Assembly: GCF_000246855.1 (NCBI RefSeq)
Contig: NC_016609.1
Span: 1,054,001-1,118,000, forward strand
Reading direction: 5' to 3'
From: Niastella koreensis GR20-10
Lineage (GTDB): Bacteria; Bacteroidota; Bacteroidia; Chitinophagales; Chitinophagaceae
DNA: 64,000 nucleotides
The position numbers were made by a program, and so were the translations under genes. The notes beneath the pieces are model-generated. The model did no database searches. It was not told the DNA's origin and saw only the letters and a list, made by a program, of their open reading frames with translations. This document shows, in pieces, positions 42,339-54,574 of the stretch (the stretch's first letter is position 1; each line of letters opens with the position of its first letter).

Positions 42339-44345
42339 ATGCTTAATTCAAAAATTCCCGCCGGGCAGTTGGATCAGAAGTGGACAGATTATAAGGGACA
42401 TTGCAAACTGGTAAACCCCGCTAACAAACGCAAGCTGGAAGTGATCATCGTGGGAACCGGGCTGGCCGGTGCTTCTGCTGCCGCATCATTGGGCGAACTG
42501 GGATATAAAGTAAAAGCATTTTGTTTTCAGGATTCACCCCGCCGTGCGCACTCTATTGCCGCACAGGGTGGTATCAATGCTGCAAAGAACTATCAAAACG
42601 ACGGTGACTCTGTTTTCCGTTTGTTCTACGATACTATTAAAGGAGGTGACTACCGCGCGCGTGAAGCCAACGTACACCGCCTGGCTGAAGTGAGCGCTAA
42701 CATTATTGACCAGTGCGTGGCGCAGGGTGTTCCCTTAGCCCGCGAATATGGTGGCCTGCTTAGTAACCGTTCATTTGGTGGTACGCAGGTACAACGTACC
42801 TTCTACGCTGCAGGTCAAACCGGTCAGCAATTGCTGATTGGCGCTTACCAGGCCCTCGAACGCCAGGTAGCCCTGGGTAACGTTACCATGTATACCCGCC
42901 ACGAGATGCTGGATATTGTGATGATAAAGGACAAAGACAAAGAAGGTAAGGAAGTGGGTGAACCTAAATGCCGTGGTATTGTGGTGCGTAACCTCATTAC
43001 CGGTGAGCTGGAACGCCACTTTGGACATGCCGTATTGTTATGTTCCGGTGGTTATGGCAACGTGTTCTACTTAAGTACGAACGCTATGGGCAGCAACGTA
43101 ACCGCTGCCTGGAAAGCACATCGCAAAGGCGCTTATTTTGGTAATCCCTGCTATACGCAGATTCACCCAACCTGTATTCCTGTTACCGGCGATCACCAGT
43201 CGAAACTGACGCTGATGTCGGAATCACTGCGTAACGACGGCCGCATCTGGGTGCCGAAAAAACAGAACGATACCCGTAAAGCAAGCGACATTCCCGAAGA
43301 AGAAAGAGATTATTACCTCGAAAGAAGATATCCCGCCTTTGGTAACCTGGTACCACGCGACGTGGCCAGCCGCGCTGCCAAAGAGCGTTGCGATGCCGGT
43401 TATGGCGTAGGTTCCTCCAAACAGGCCGTTTACCTCGATTACGCCAACGCCATCGAACGTTATGGCCGTATAGAGTGTGGTAAGCTGGGAGAAACCAATC
43501 CTTCAAAAGAACTGATCCGCAAGCACGGTCTTGAAGTGGTAAAAGAGAAATACGGTAACCTGTTCGATATGTATGAAAAGATTACCGGTGAAAACCCATA
43601 CGAAGTGCCCATGCGCATTTACCCTGCGGTGCACTACACCATGGGTGGGTTGTGGGTTGACTATGAACTGATGACTACTATCCCCGGTTTATATTGCCTG
43701 GGTGAGGCCAACTTCAGCGACCACGGTGCTAACCGTTTAGGCGCGTCTGCTCTGATGCAGGGTTTGGCCGATGGTTACTTTGTAATTCCTTACACCATTG
43801 GTAACTACCTGGCCGATGAAATTGCTACCAAGCCTATTTCATTAGATCATCCGGCATTCGTACAAACAGAAAAGGATGTACGCGACCGTATAGAAAAACT
43901 GATGAGCATCAAAGGCTCACAATCCGTAGAAAGCTTACACAAACGCCTTGGTAAGATCATGTGGGATAAATGTGGTATGGCCCGTAACGCGCAAGGGTTG
44001 CAGGAAGCGATCAAAGAAATTCAACAGCTGAAAAAAGAATTCTGGAGCGATGTGCGCATCCCCGGTGGTGTCAATGAAATGAACCCCGAGCTGGATAAAG
44101 CCAACCGCGTAGCAGACTTTATAGAGCTGGGTGAGTTGATGTGCAAAGACGCGCTCAACCGTGCTGAAAGCTGTGGCGGACACTTCCGTGAAGAATCGCA
44201 AACAGACGAAGGCGAAGCTTTACGCGACGACAGCAAATACCAGTACGTATCTGCCTGGGAGTTCAAAGGCGAAAGCGACTGGCAATTACACAAAGATGAG
44301 CTGATCTTTGAAGTAGCAAAACCAACTCAGCGCAGTTACAAATAA
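42339..44345 (+). CDS. sdhA: Succinate dehydrogenase/fumarate reductase flavoprotein subunit
   Basis: A 668-residue flavoprotein. It has the FAD-binding [14 protein letters not shown], the covalent-FAD region [17 protein letters not shown], active-site segments [12 protein letters not shown] and [10 protein letters not shown], and [19 protein letters not shown]. It is longer than proteobacterial SdhA and fits the Bacteroidota class. It oxidises succinate to fumarate in the TCA cycle, or works in reverse. It lies 74 bases after the cytochrome gene and 32 bases before the iron-sulfur gene. Confidence 0.97.
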   Translation: MLNSKIPAGQLDQKWTDYKGHCKLVNPANKRKLEVIIVGTGLAGASAAASLGELGYKVKAFCFQDSPRRAHSIAAQGGINAAKNYQNDGDSVFRLFYDTIKGGDYRAREANVHRLAEVSANIIDQCVAQGVPLAREYGGLLSNRSFGGTQVQRTFYAAGQTGQQLLIGAYQALERQVALGNVTMYTRHEMLDIVMIKDKDKEGKEVGEPKCRGIVVRNLITGELERHFGHAVLLCSGGYGNVFYLSTNAMGSNVTAAWKAHRKGAYFGNPCYTQIHPTCIPVTGDHQSKLTLMSESLRNDGRIWVPKKQNDTRKASDIPEEERDYYLERRYPAFGNLVPRDVASRAAKERCDAGYGVGSSKQAVYLDYANAIERYGRIECGKLGETNPSKELIRKHGLEVVKEKYGNLFDMYEKITGENPYEVPMRIYPAVHYTMGGLWVDYELMTTIPGLYCLGEANFSDHGANRLGASALMQGLADGYFVIPYTIGNYLADEIATKPISLDHPAFVQTEKDVRDRIEKLMSIKGSQSVESLHKRLGKIMWDKCGMARNAQGLQEAIKEIQQLKKEFWSDVRIPGGVNEMNPELDKANRVADFIELGELMCKDALNRAESCGGHFREESQTDEGEALRDDSKYQYVSAWEFKGESDWQLHKDELIFEVAKPTQRSYK

Positions 44346-44377
44346 ATTTTTAATTCCCTAATTAACACGTTTATATA

Positions 44378-45142
44378 ATGGAGCACTATACAATGAACCT
44401 TACGCTGAAAGTGTGGAGACAAAAGAATAGCCAGGAGCAAGGTAGATTTGAGACTTACCAGGTAAGTGATATTTCCTCTGAAATGTCTTTTTTGGAAATG
44501 ATAGATGTGCTGAATGAGCGACTGATAAAAGAAGGAAAAGACCCAATTGCATTTGACCACGATTGCCGCGAAGGCATTTGCGGTGCATGCTCTATGTATA
44601 TCAACGGCCGCCCTCACGGGCCCTGGCATGCCAACACCACCTGCCAGTTGCACATGCGTGCCTATAAGGATGGCCAAACCATCGTAGTAGAGCCCTGGCG
44701 CGCCAACAGCTTCCCGGTTATAAAAGACCTGGTGGTTGACCGCAGCGCTTTCGACCGCATTGTTCAGGCTGGTGGCTATATTTCCGTAAATACCGGAAAT
44801 GCCGTTGACGCCAACGCCATGCTGATTGAGAAAGATAAAGCTGATGCTGCCTTCGCTGCTGCCGCCTGTATTGGTTGCGGCGCCTGCGTAGCGGCCTGTA
44901 AAAACAGCTCAGCCATGTTGTTCCTTTCGGCCAAGGTATCGCACCTGGCATTGCTGCCACAGGGTGAACCCGAGCGCAAATCACGCGTGCTGAACATGGT
45001 TCATCAAATGGATAAGGAAGGATTTGGTTCCTGCACCTTTACCGAGGCCTGTGAAGCAGTTTGTCCGAAAGAGATCTCTGTAACAAACATCTCCCGCCTG
45101 AATAAAGAATATATGATCGCCGGGCTGACCGAAGAGAAATAG
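44378..45142 (+). CDS. sdhB: Succinate dehydrogenase iron-sulfur subunit
   Basis: A 254-residue protein with the plant-ferredoxin-type motif [13 protein letters not shown] and a further Cys in NTTCQLHM for the [2Fe-2S] cluster. [16 protein letters not shown] and [15 protein letters not shown] serve the [4Fe-4S] and [3Fe-4S] clusters. The start at 44378 ([15 protein letters not shown]) could instead be the ATG 15 bases downstream. Electrons pass from the flavoprotein through this subunit to the haem b anchor. It is the last gene of the three-gene operon. Confidence 0.96.
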   Translation: MEHYTMNLTLKVWRQKNSQEQGRFETYQVSDISSEMSFLEMIDVLNERLIKEGKDPIAFDHDCREGICGACSMYINGRPHGPWHANTTCQLHMRAYKDGQTIVVEPWRANSFPVIKDLVVDRSAFDRIVQAGGYISVNTGNAVDANAMLIEKDKADAAFAAAACIGCGACVAACKNSSAMLFLSAKVSHLALLPQGEPERKSRVLNMVHQMDKEGFGSCTFTEACEAVCPKEISVTNISRLNKEYMIAGLTEEK

Positions 45143-45385
45143 TTCTGAAAAAAGGATTCATCCAGGGCTGACAGGTTGAGGTGGGACTACTGCTTTGGCC
45201 GGTCAGCCCTGTTTTTTTTCCTGGTATTGAGATCATATTAGAAACGGATTAGGATTTACCCTGATAAGCAAAGTATTTACCCTTTTTTATGGGGGTTATG
45301 GCCGTTTTCAGGTTTTATTTTAGCAACCAATTTATAAAACCAAATAGGCCTGGTTAAATGGTGCATTTAACCTTGCTTGTCACAT

Positions 45386-46888
45386 ATGCAACGTAAAGAT
45401 TTGTACCTGGTAGGGATTCTCTGGCTTCTTTTACTGTTCATTTTCCTGCCCCTTTTTTACAGCAGTTTTATCTTCATGGATGAGGCCTTTCAATTATGGG
45501 GCTACCGGGCCGTTCCCGGTTTTTACATGTTCATCGATGAAGGGCGCTATCTAACAGAGATCCTGCAGCGCTGGCTGTTCAATATGATAGATACCATAGA
45601 CGGGGTTAAATACATGCGGCTGTTCTCCCTGTTTGGCTGGATGCTGTGTTTGCCGCTGTGGTATGCCATTATTAAAAAGGAAGTAGCCAATGTTCCCCAA
45701 TATAAATACCTGCCTTTTTTTACCTGTTTATACCTGATTACCAATCCCTCTTTTTTGGTAGCCGTTCAATGGGCCACCTGTTTGCAGTTCTTTATTTCAG
45801 ACACCGCCTCTTTGCTGGCAGGCGCTCTTGTTATAAACAGCCTTCGGAGTGACGAGTTTAAATTGGGAAAAGTGGTATGGGCAGCCGTGCTGGCCTTGCT
45901 GTTAGGCGTTCCTGCCATGTTTTTGTACCAGGGCTCATGGGCCTGTTTTCTGATTCCGTTTTTACTGCATTTTGTAAACCCCATGAACTTCAAAAAAGAC
46001 AGGGTGCTGATAGGGGGGATGGCGGTTCACTTTTTTGTATATGCCGCATACTTTGTTGCCTATAAAATAAGCTTTCACCTTTTAGTGAATATTCCGGAAG
46101 ATCCCCGCAATGGCCTGTATATAAACCCGATAGAGAAAATAGCGTTCTTTTTGGCCCGCCCACTGGAAAGAAGTTTTCGCTTTACGCTGTTAACCGAGGA
46201 AAGAAGTCAGATCTCGTTTGTGTACTATGCCCTGGCGCTGTTAACCCTGGCGGTCCTCACCTTTATACGGTTTGGGAAAGCGAAATGGTTGCAGGCTGTT
46301 AAATTCCTGGCGGTGATAGGCATCTTTTGGGTGGTATCGTATTTACCGGGTTTGCTGATAAGGGAAAGATTTGCCTCCAACAGAACCCTGATGGCCCTGA
46401 ACATGTGCGTGTTCATCGTTTGTTTTGAAATGGCGCTGTATTACATTAAGAATCAGCGGGTGTTGCAGATAGGCGCCGTGGCCATTTTCTTGTTTTTCGT
46501 TTCCTGTGCCCGCTTTAACCTTAACCAGGGCTTTGTAAAGCCATTGGTGGCAGAAACAGCCGCGCTTAAAAATTACTTCAAAGAGCACTACAACAGGAAT
46601 ATTCAAACCGTGCATTGGATCCGTCCGCCTGAGGACGAACTGGCCAATAAATTTCACGTAAACTACTCCATGGACGAATTTGGGATGCCCAACAGCTACT
46701 TTGTTTGGGTACCTGAAAACCTGAGCAAACAGTTGGTTTATGAACAAACCGGCGACCGGATAGCGGGCCATAACCTGGTAGTAAAGCAATGGGCCAGTAA
46801 AGAAGAATACCTGAAGTCGGGCGAAAAGGCCGATAGCACGGTGTTAGTGGTTGATAATAAGGAGATTATTGATGACATTAAGCCCTAA
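45386..46888 (+). CDS. Polytopic membrane protein, GT-C/GtrII-like
   Basis: A 500-residue protein from ATG 45386; a TTG nine bases upstream is less likely. It has ten or more transmembrane helices and a conserved acidic residue right after the first helix (FMDEAFQLWGY), as in GT-C glycosyltransferases that use lipid-linked sugars. A soluble, mostly polar C-terminal segment (about 395-500) follows. The overall look is GtrII/DUF6056-like, which is inference. It stands alone between the succinate dehydrogenase operon and the ABC-F gene. A GGCAGAN heptamer tract begins two bases after its stop. Confidence 0.6.
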   Translation: MQRKDLYLVGILWLLLLFIFLPLFYSSFIFMDEAFQLWGYRAVPGFYMFIDEGRYLTEILQRWLFNMIDTIDGVKYMRLFSLFGWMLCLPLWYAIIKKEVANVPQYKYLPFFTCLYLITNPSFLVAVQWATCLQFFISDTASLLAGALVINSLRSDEFKLGKVVWAAVLALLLGVPAMFLYQGSWACFLIPFLLHFVNPMNFKKDRVLIGGMAVHFFVYAAYFVAYKISFHLLVNIPEDPRNGLYINPIEKIAFFLARPLERSFRFTLLTEERSQISFVYYALALLTLAVLTFIRFGKAKWLQAVKFLAVIGIFWVVSYLPGLLIRERFASNRTLMALNMCVFIVCFEMALYYIKNQRVLQIGAVAIFLFFVSCARFNLNQGFVKPLVAETAALKNYFKEHYNRNIQTVHWIRPPEDELANKFHVNYSMDEFGMPNSYFVWVPENLSKQLVYEQTGDRIAGHNLVVKQWASKEEYLKSGEKADSTVLVVDNKEIIDDIKP

Positions 46889-46889
46889 A

Positions 46890-46941
46890 GGCAGGCAGAA
46901 GGCAGAGGGCAGAGATGAAAAGCACCTGGCAAACGGCAGAA
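46890..46941 (+). repeat. GGCAnAn heptamer tract
   Basis: GGCAGAA, GGCAGAG, GGCAGAG at an exact 7-base period from 46894, then GGCAAAC, GGCAGAA from 46928. The same unit family lies in frame inside ribF (55945-55993, reverse strand). Confidence 0.8.
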
Positions 46942-46984
46942 AGCTACTTCGCGGCAAAGGGAAACCTCGAAAATAAGAATATAG

Positions 46985-48757
<1,773 letters not shown>

Positions 48758-48782
48758 GCTATATAATAGTGATATTTTTCAG

Positions 48783-48816
48783 CCCCTTCCGGTTTACCGG
48801 AAGGGGTTTTATTTTT
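48783..48816 (+). terminator. Hairpin terminator downstream of the ABC-F gene
   Basis: CCCCTTCCGG (48783-48792) and CCGGAAGGGG (48797-48806) pair perfectly around TTTA, followed by TTTTATTTTT. Confidence 0.92.
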
Positions 48817-48890
48817 CCTCCCAGCCCTAAACCCTTATCTTTAGAACGTTCGCACCTAAAGAAATCAGACACCTTTACTAACGAATACAT

Positions 48891-49613
48891 ATGAGCACAA
48901 CTGGCTGGGGAAATTTCTGGAAAGACCAACGGCAGTCGTTTTATGCGGTCATGAAAATGGCTACGGGTTACTTTGTATCAAAGTTTGATAAATTATACCC
49001 GCTACAGCCAACCGACGAGCTGTTTGATTATGGATGCGGTCCGGGTTTTGTGGCCGATTCCCTGGCTGGAAAAAACGTTCAATTGACCGGAGCAGATATT
49101 AATGATTTCTTTATCTCGGCATGCCGTAAAAAACATCCTACTGCCCGGTTCCTGCTAATTACTACCGATGTTGCCGCCAATAAAAAGATCCTGGCCGAAG
49201 CCCTGAACAGGAAACAATTCGATTACATCCTGCTTTTAAGCATCATTCAATATTTTAAAAGTGCGAACGACCTCGATGAGGTAATTGACATGCTTCGCAG
49301 CTATTTAAAACCAACCGGTAAACTTATCATAGCCGATGTGCTGGATGATAACACTTCTTCCATGAAGGATGCGTATTCGCTGCTGATGCATTGTATTAAG
49401 AAGGGCAGGATAGGGGCCTTTGTGGGTTTTATTTCCTACCTGTTGTTTTCAGACTACCGGAAAATTTCCAAGGAGAATAAACTGCTGTTGGTTTCCGAAC
49501 CAACCATCCGCGCCATAGCCACCCGCCTTCAGTTACAGTGCGAAAAGGTGAATGGCCTCACCCTGCAAAAGTCACGCTCCAACTATATTTTGAGTCATGC
49601 GCCCGTAAAATGA
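48891..49613 (+). CDS. Class I SAM-dependent methyltransferase
   Basis: A 240-residue soluble methyltransferase with motif I FDYGCGPGFVADSLAG, motif II LTGADIN, and YILLLSIIQYFKSANDLDEVID, followed by LKPTGKLIIADVLD. The substrate is unknown; there is no membrane segment. It is preceded by its own promoter region after the ABC-F terminator, with TATCTTTA near 48836 as a near-consensus -7 box. The 147 bases to the next start contain no recognisable element. Confidence 0.85.
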   Translation: MSTTGWGNFWKDQRQSFYAVMKMATGYFVSKFDKLYPLQPTDELFDYGCGPGFVADSLAGKNVQLTGADINDFFISACRKKHPTARFLLITTDVAANKKILAEALNRKQFDYILLLSIIQYFKSANDLDEVIDMLRSYLKPTGKLIIADVLDDNTSSMKDAYSLLMHCIKKGRIGAFVGFISYLLFSDYRKISKENKLLLVSEPTIRAIATRLQLQCEKVNGLTLQKSRSNYILSHAPVK

Positions 49614-49760
49614 TCGGTTCAATTCCATTACAGATCGATAAAATAACAGTTCATGCAATAAATGCTAACTTTAAGCGCTATGGTTACCAAACCACCGTTT
49701 TTTCAATAGGAACTGTAAATACCCTCTTTTGAAAAGGCGACCATAAAAAATCTAACTAGG

Positions 49761-52700
49761 TTGTTGATCGGGAAGAACCTGATACTGTGTATTTGTTTTT
49801 CTGTTGGCTGGCTGCTGGCTGTTGCCCAGAATCCGCGTTCCGGTACCCCAGGGTCGAACCTTCGTAAAAAGGTGGTTTCTGCCAAACAGCACACCATCCT
49901 GCTCGACAGCATGAGCCTTGTTCCCGGCACCGTTTCTGTGGCCGGCATTCCCGATAGCCTGTACGACATTGATTTTGTAAATGCCCGGCTTACCTGGAAG
50001 CAGTTACCCCCCATGGATAGCGTACTTATCAGGTACCGCGTTTTCAGGACCCGCCTCAACGCCGCAGTGAGCCGGATGCAGTACGACAGCATCATGAATA
50101 ATTTTATGGGTCAGCCATTTACTCCCGACTATGTGGGCGTGGGGGGCCTGGGCGATAACTTTTTCAACTTCGGAAACATTAATTACAGCGGTAGCTTTGG
50201 CCGGGGCATTTCCTTTGGCAACAGCCAGGATGCCGTATTTACCAGCAACCTGAACCTGCAGCTGAGTGGCTACCTGGCCGATAGTATTGAAATTGTGGCC
50301 GCCATTACCGATAACAATATTCCCATACAGCCCGATGGCACCACGGCCCAGTTAAATGAATTTGACCGCATTTTTCTACAATTCAAAAAGAAGAACTGGT
50401 CGCTGAGCCTGGGCGATATCGACATCAGGCAACAGCAAAGCTATTTCCTCACTTTTTATAAACGCCTGCAGGGGGTGGCTTTTGAAACCACCACCGACAT
50501 TACCGATAAGATCAGGAACAAGACTATGGTGAGCGGATCAATAGCCAAGGGTAAATTCAACCGCAACATCCTGACCGTGCAGGAAGGCAACCAGGGGCCT
50601 TACCGCTTACAGGGCGCCAATAACGAGTTTTATTTTGTGGTGCTGGCCAATACCGAAAGGGTATACATCGATGGCGTATTGATGCAGCGTGGCGAAGACA
50701 GGGATTATGTGATCAACTACAATACGGCAGAGATCTCGTTCACCCCCAAACAAATGGTCACGAAAGACAAACGCATTGTGGTGGAGTTTGAATATGCCGA
50801 CCGCAATTACCTGAACTCGAATATTTACCTCACCAACGAAACCGATATTGATAAGAAACTAAAAGTGAGGCTGGGGTATTTCAGTAATTCCGATGCCAAA
50901 AGCTCGCCCATCAATCAAAACCTGGATGCCGATCAAAAAGCATTTTTAAGAACACTGGGTGACAGCATAACCCGGGCGTACTATCCTTATGCACCAAAAG
51001 ATACCTTTGCAGCAGGCACTATCCAGTATCAAAAGATAGATACCGTGTATAACGGCACGCATGATTCTATCTATGTATATTCAACCAACCCCAACAACGC
51101 TTTCTACACCCTGTCGTTTATTGAAGTAGGTGTAAATAACGGGAATTACATTCCCGACCTTAATGGGGCCAACGGAAAGGTGTACCGCTGGGTGCAGCCG
51201 CAGAACGGGATAAAGCAGGGGAATTTTGAACCGGCTGTGTTCCTGGTAACGCCTAAAAAACAACAGGTGGCCAACCTGGGCGTTGAGTATAACATTACAA
51301 AGAATATGGTGCTGAATACCGAAGTGGCTACCAGCCTGTATGATGTGAACACGTTTTCAAACATTGATAAAGCCAATGACCGGGGGTATGCCGCCAAAGT
51401 AGATTTCAAAAACACCATTCCTTTCAACAACTCCAGGCGGGGGATGAAACTGACTACCGACCTGGGGTATGAATATGTTGATTCCCGGTTCAAACCCCTG
51501 GAACGGTTGCGGAATATTGAGTTTACCCGCGATTGGGGCCTGCCGCTTTTAGCCAACAACCCGGTAAATGAAAACATCATAACCGCCGGGGTGGGAGCTG
51601 CAGATAAAAAAGGCAATTCGCTGAAGTACCAGTTCACTGAATACAACCGCGGCACTTCGTTTACCGGGTTGCGCCACAGCATTACCCAAACGCAGGTTAT
51701 CAAGGGCTGGGTATTCAACAACCAGTTCACGTTGTCCAACATAGATGCTACCGATAGCAAAGGTTATTTCTGGCGGCCAACCATAAATATCTCCCGGCAG
51801 TTTCCGAAACTGAGAAATTACATTATAGGCGGTGCGTATGCGGTAGAGCACAATAAGATCCGTGATAAGCTTACCGATACCCTGGCGCCCCAAAGTTTTT
51901 CATTTACCAATGCATCGGCTTACCTTAAATCGGACCCGGGCAAACCCAATCATTGGGGCGTAAACTGGTTTACCCGTACCAACTCTTATCCGCAGACTTA
52001 CTTTTTAACAAAAGCCGACCGCAGCCAGAACGTAACCCTGAATGCCGATCTAACGAAAGATCCGCGGCACCAGTTCCGGTTTACCAGCACTTACCGCAAA
52101 CTGCAGGTCCTGGATACTATCCTGAACAGACAGTTGCCGGAAGAAAGCCTGTTAGGGCGGGCCGAATACCAGATCAATGTAGTGAACGGATTGTTGACCG
52201 GTAACCTGTTGTATGAGGTGGGAGCGGGACAGGAGCAGAAAAGAGATTATTCGTACCTGGAAGTACCGGCCGGTCAGGGTCAGTACACCTGGATAGATTA
52301 TAACAACGATGGCGTTCAGCAGTTAAATGAGTTTGAAGTGGCCCTGTTCCAGGACCAGGCCAAGTTCATCCGCATTTTTACGCCCACCAACGTGTATGTG
52401 AAGGCCAGCTACAATACATTCAACTACAGCGTTAACCTGAACCCACGCGCTGCCATAAACCTGGCTACGGCAAACCTCCTGCGTAAGTTTATTTCAAAAA
52501 TAAACCTGCAATCATCTTTGCAGATCAATAAAAAAGAAGTGGCAGATCAGCTGGTGCAGTTCAATCCATTTAAGGCGCCGTTGAACGATACTTCGCTCAT
52601 TACCCTGAACAAGAGTTTTGTAAATACCTTCTCGTTTAACCGCTTTAACCCTAAATGGGGTTTCGATGTTACCAATTCGCGTACGGAATCCAAATCGTTA

Positions 52701-53270
52701 CTTACCTATGGTTATGAAAGCCATAAGCTGGATGAGTGGACGGGGCGCACCCGCTGGAACATAACCAGGCAGTTTGCCCTGGAAACCACCGGCCGTACAG
52801 GGATCAATCAGCTTATTACCAGCAGTCCCAAGTTTGATAACCGCAATTACCTGGTTAAACAATATTCAGTAGAACCAAAGCTCACCTTTCAAAAGGGAGG
52901 TAATTTCAGGGTGGGCATAAGTTATAAGTTCAGCGATAAAAACAATGAGCAGGGCAGCCTGGAGAAATCCAAATCAAACTCGCTGAATACCGATGTAAAG
53001 TACAATATCCTGCAAAGCACTTCTATAATGGCTAAATTCACTTATTCAGAAATATCTTTTACTTCGTTCGACGGCGTGCCTAATCCAAACTCTTCTTCCG
53101 GCTATATTATCCTGGAAGGCTTGCAGCCAGGTAAGAACTATTTATGGACGCTGGACCTCACCAAAAGACTGATGAATAACCTGGAGTTCAGTATGCAGTA
53201 TGAAGGGCGTAAACCAGGCGCTTCGCGGATAGTGCATATAGGAAGGGCATCGATAAGAGCATTGTTATAA
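49761..53270 (+). CDS. Large outer-membrane beta-barrel-like protein (SprA-like N-terminal features), unusual start codon
   Basis: About 1169 residues with a signal peptide (ending LLAVAQ) and a long beta-strand-rich body. The segment around 120-200 (GSFGRGISFGNSQDAVFTS, LNLQLSGYLADSIEI, NIPIQPDGTTAQLNEFDRIF, SLGDIDIR) resembles the conserved part of SprA-type T9SS outer-membrane proteins, though this one is about half their length. The first in-frame ATG is about 50 codons in, after the signal peptide. The start must therefore be TTG at 49761 or 49764, or ATA at 49743, which is preceded by AAAAGG and would give a typical MKNLTRLL signal. It is followed by a perfect hairpin terminator. The role is probably in surface transport; this is inference. 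Confidence 0.72.
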   Translation: MLIGKNLILCICFSVGWLLAVAQNPRSGTPGSNLRKKVVSAKQHTILLDSMSLVPGTVSVAGIPDSLYDIDFVNARLTWKQLPPMDSVLIRYRVFRTRLNAAVSRMQYDSIMNNFMGQPFTPDYVGVGGLGDNFFNFGNINYSGSFGRGISFGNSQDAVFTSNLNLQLSGYLADSIEIVAAITDNNIPIQPDGTTAQLNEFDRIFLQFKKKNWSLSLGDIDIRQQQSYFLTFYKRLQGVAFETTTDITDKIRNKTMVSGSIAKGKFNRNILTVQEGNQGPYRLQGANNEFYFVVLANTERVYIDGVLMQRGEDRDYVINYNTAEISFTPKQMVTKDKRIVVEFEYADRNYLNSNIYLTNETDIDKKLKVRLGYFSNSDAKSSPINQNLDADQKAFLRTLGDSITRAYYPYAPKDTFAAGTIQYQKIDTVYNGTHDSIYVYSTNPNNAFYTLSFIEVGVNNGNYIPDLNGANGKVYRWVQPQNGIKQGNFEPAVFLVTPKKQQVANLGVEYNITKNMVLNTEVATSLYDVNTFSNIDKANDRGYAAKVDFKNTIPFNNSRRGMKLTTDLGYEYVDSRFKPLERLRNIEFTRDWGLPLLANNPVNENIITAGVGAADKKGNSLKYQFTEYNRGTSFTGLRHSITQTQVIKGWVFNNQFTLSNIDATDSKGYFWRPTINISRQFPKLRNYIIGGAYAVEHNKIRDKLTDTLAPQSFSFTNASAYLKSDPGKPNHWGVNWFTRTNSYPQTYFLTKADRSQNVTLNADLTKDPRHQFRFTSTYRKLQVLDTILNRQLPEESLLGRAEYQINVVNGLLTGNLLYEVGAGQEQKRDYSYLEVPAGQGQYTWIDYNNDGVQQLNEFEVALFQDQAKFIRIFTPTNVYVKASYNTFNYSVNLNPRAAINLATANLLRKFISKINLQSSLQINKKEVADQLVQFNPFKAPLNDTSLITLNKSFVNTFSFNRFNPKWGFDVTNSRTESKSLLTYGYESHKLDEWTGRTRWNITRQFALETTGRTGINQLITSSPKFDNRNYLVKQYSVEPKLTFQKGGNFRVGISYKFSDKNNEQGSLEKSKSNSLNTDVKYNILQSTSIMAKFTYSEISFTSFDGVPNPNSSSGYIILEGLQPGKNYLWTLDLTKRLMNNLEFSMQYEGRKPGASRIVHIGRASIRALL

Positions 53271-53281
53271 CAGACATCATA

Positions 53282-53317
53282 AAAAAAGTCCTCCCGACGC
53301 GTCGGGAGGACTTTTTT
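53282..53317. terminator. Bidirectional terminator, perfect 36-base palindrome
   Basis: AAAAAAGTCCTCCCGACG pairs with CGTCGGGAGGACTTTTTT. It lies between the forward outer-membrane gene and the reverse coiled-coil gene ending at 53338. Confidence 0.92.
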
Positions 53318-53337
53318 CAAAAATTTATAGTGAAAGA

Positions 53338-54315
53338 TTATCCGAAGATTCCACCTTTCTTAAGTGAACGGGTAGCTTCGCCGATCTTGAAACCATTGTG
53401 GTATACTTCGATCTTGTAGTTACCTTGTTTGAAAGCGCTGTTTTGTTTCCAGGCGAATTCAACGTGTTTGCTTTTGCCAGCTTCGAAGTCAACAGGAACT
53501 TTAGCGGTGAACAGTTTTTCACCTTCTTCACGTGTAGTGAATTTGCCAGAACCTAAAGCTTCAACAGCTACTGGTTGACCATCGGGACCAGTGATGCAAA
53601 CGTAAACATCAGTAGAACCTGATTGAGCGATGCGGTTAGCAACGTCCATAGCAATTACCAGTTTGTCAACTTTCTTTGCCGAGGTTGTTTCTGATTCTTT
53701 ACCGTTTTTCTTTTCGTTAACCGGAGTAACAGTGATGTTAGAAGCATTCAGGGTAGAAGCGATGTCTACTTTAGTTGCTAATTCATCTTTCTGTTGAGTG
53801 GTAGTTTGCAGATCTGTAGTGAGTTTTTCTTTATCAGCAGTCAACTGGGTTTTATCTGTAGTCAACTGTTGATTTTCCGCAGTTAAACGGGCTACTTCCT
53901 GTTCCAGGTTAGCGATCTTGTCGTTCAGTTCGCCGATCAAAGCCTGTGCTTTTTTCTTTTCACCTTCAGACAGACGTTGTTTTTTCAGGATGCTACCGAT
54001 CTGACCTTTCAGCTTTGTGATTTCGCTGGTTTTATCATTTACTTTTCCTTCCAGTTCATTGTTATAACCGGTTAAAGAATCCAGACGAGTTAAAGCTGCA
54101 TCAAAGCTTTTTTGTAATTCATTCTTTGATGAATCTACTGCTACGTATTGAGTTTGCAGTTGAGTGATCTTTTGATCAGACTTGTTTTTGTCCCATAAAA
54201 AGTATCCCCATGTACCAAGAATACCAACGGCTAATAAACCGATGATCAGGTTCTTTGAATCACGTTTTGGGGGTGCACCTTGTGGACTAGCGGATGGATA
54301 ATTGGTTGTACTCAT
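53338..54315 (-). CDS. Membrane-anchored coiled-coil protein of unknown function
   Basis: A 325-residue protein. A short polar N-terminus is followed by one transmembrane helix (24-42, LIIGLLAVGILGTWGYFLW), then a long coiled coil (about 45-190, with KxELxxxIxxLxxEVARLTAENQQL and repeated TDKTQLTADKEKL units). A C-terminal beta-sandwich domain completes it (215-325, TDVYVCITGPDGQPV, KVPVDFEAGKSKHVEFAWK, GNYKIEVYHNGFKIGEATRSLKKGGIFG). The topology suggests a single-pass anchor that holds a periplasmic sandwich domain away from the membrane. No family is recognised. It is monocistronic, and the 259-base divergent gap to holA holds its promoter. Confidence 0.78.
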   Translation of the reverse strand: MSTTNYPSASPQGAPPKRDSKNLIIGLLAVGILGTWGYFLWDKNKSDQKITQLQTQYVAVDSSKNELQKSFDAALTRLDSLTGYNNELEGKVNDKTSEITKLKGQIGSILKKQRLSEGEKKKAQALIGELNDKIANLEQEVARLTAENQQLTTDKTQLTADKEKLTTDLQTTTQQKDELATKVDIASTLNASNITVTPVNEKKNGKESETTSAKKVDKLVIAMDVANRIAQSGSTDVYVCITGPDGQPVAVEALGSGKFTTREEGEKLFTAKVPVDFEAGKSKHVEFAWKQNSAFKQGNYKIEVYHNGFKIGEATRSLKKGGIFG

Positions 54316-54574
54316 AATAAGTGTATGTTTATTTTGAAAGGTTATGAAATCGGGTTCAGTATTGCGTTTTTATTATGGGTTAGTTCGTTGTTATTGGGTT
54401 TCGCATATGGGTTTGACCAAAACCATGCCAGAATTTTGCTTTTAACCTTTCCACAGGCCGGCATTGAACGCTGAAGTGTGGGAATGTATTGTGTTACAGT
54501 TGTGTATAATTCGCTATATGTCATGGCTTATTTTGTGGTAATATTGCAAAGTTTAAACCACGATTTATTAATAG

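Noticed and set aside
45039-45236. Reverse-strand ORF after the succinate dehydrogenase iron-sulfur gene
   Set aside because: It overlaps the end of sdhB and has no recognisable protein features.
54325-54474. 49-codon frame with a hydrophobic stretch in the gap between the coiled-coil gene and holA
   Set aside because: It lies in the divergent promoter region, has no ribosome-binding signal or homologous motif, and is too short to support without comparison data.
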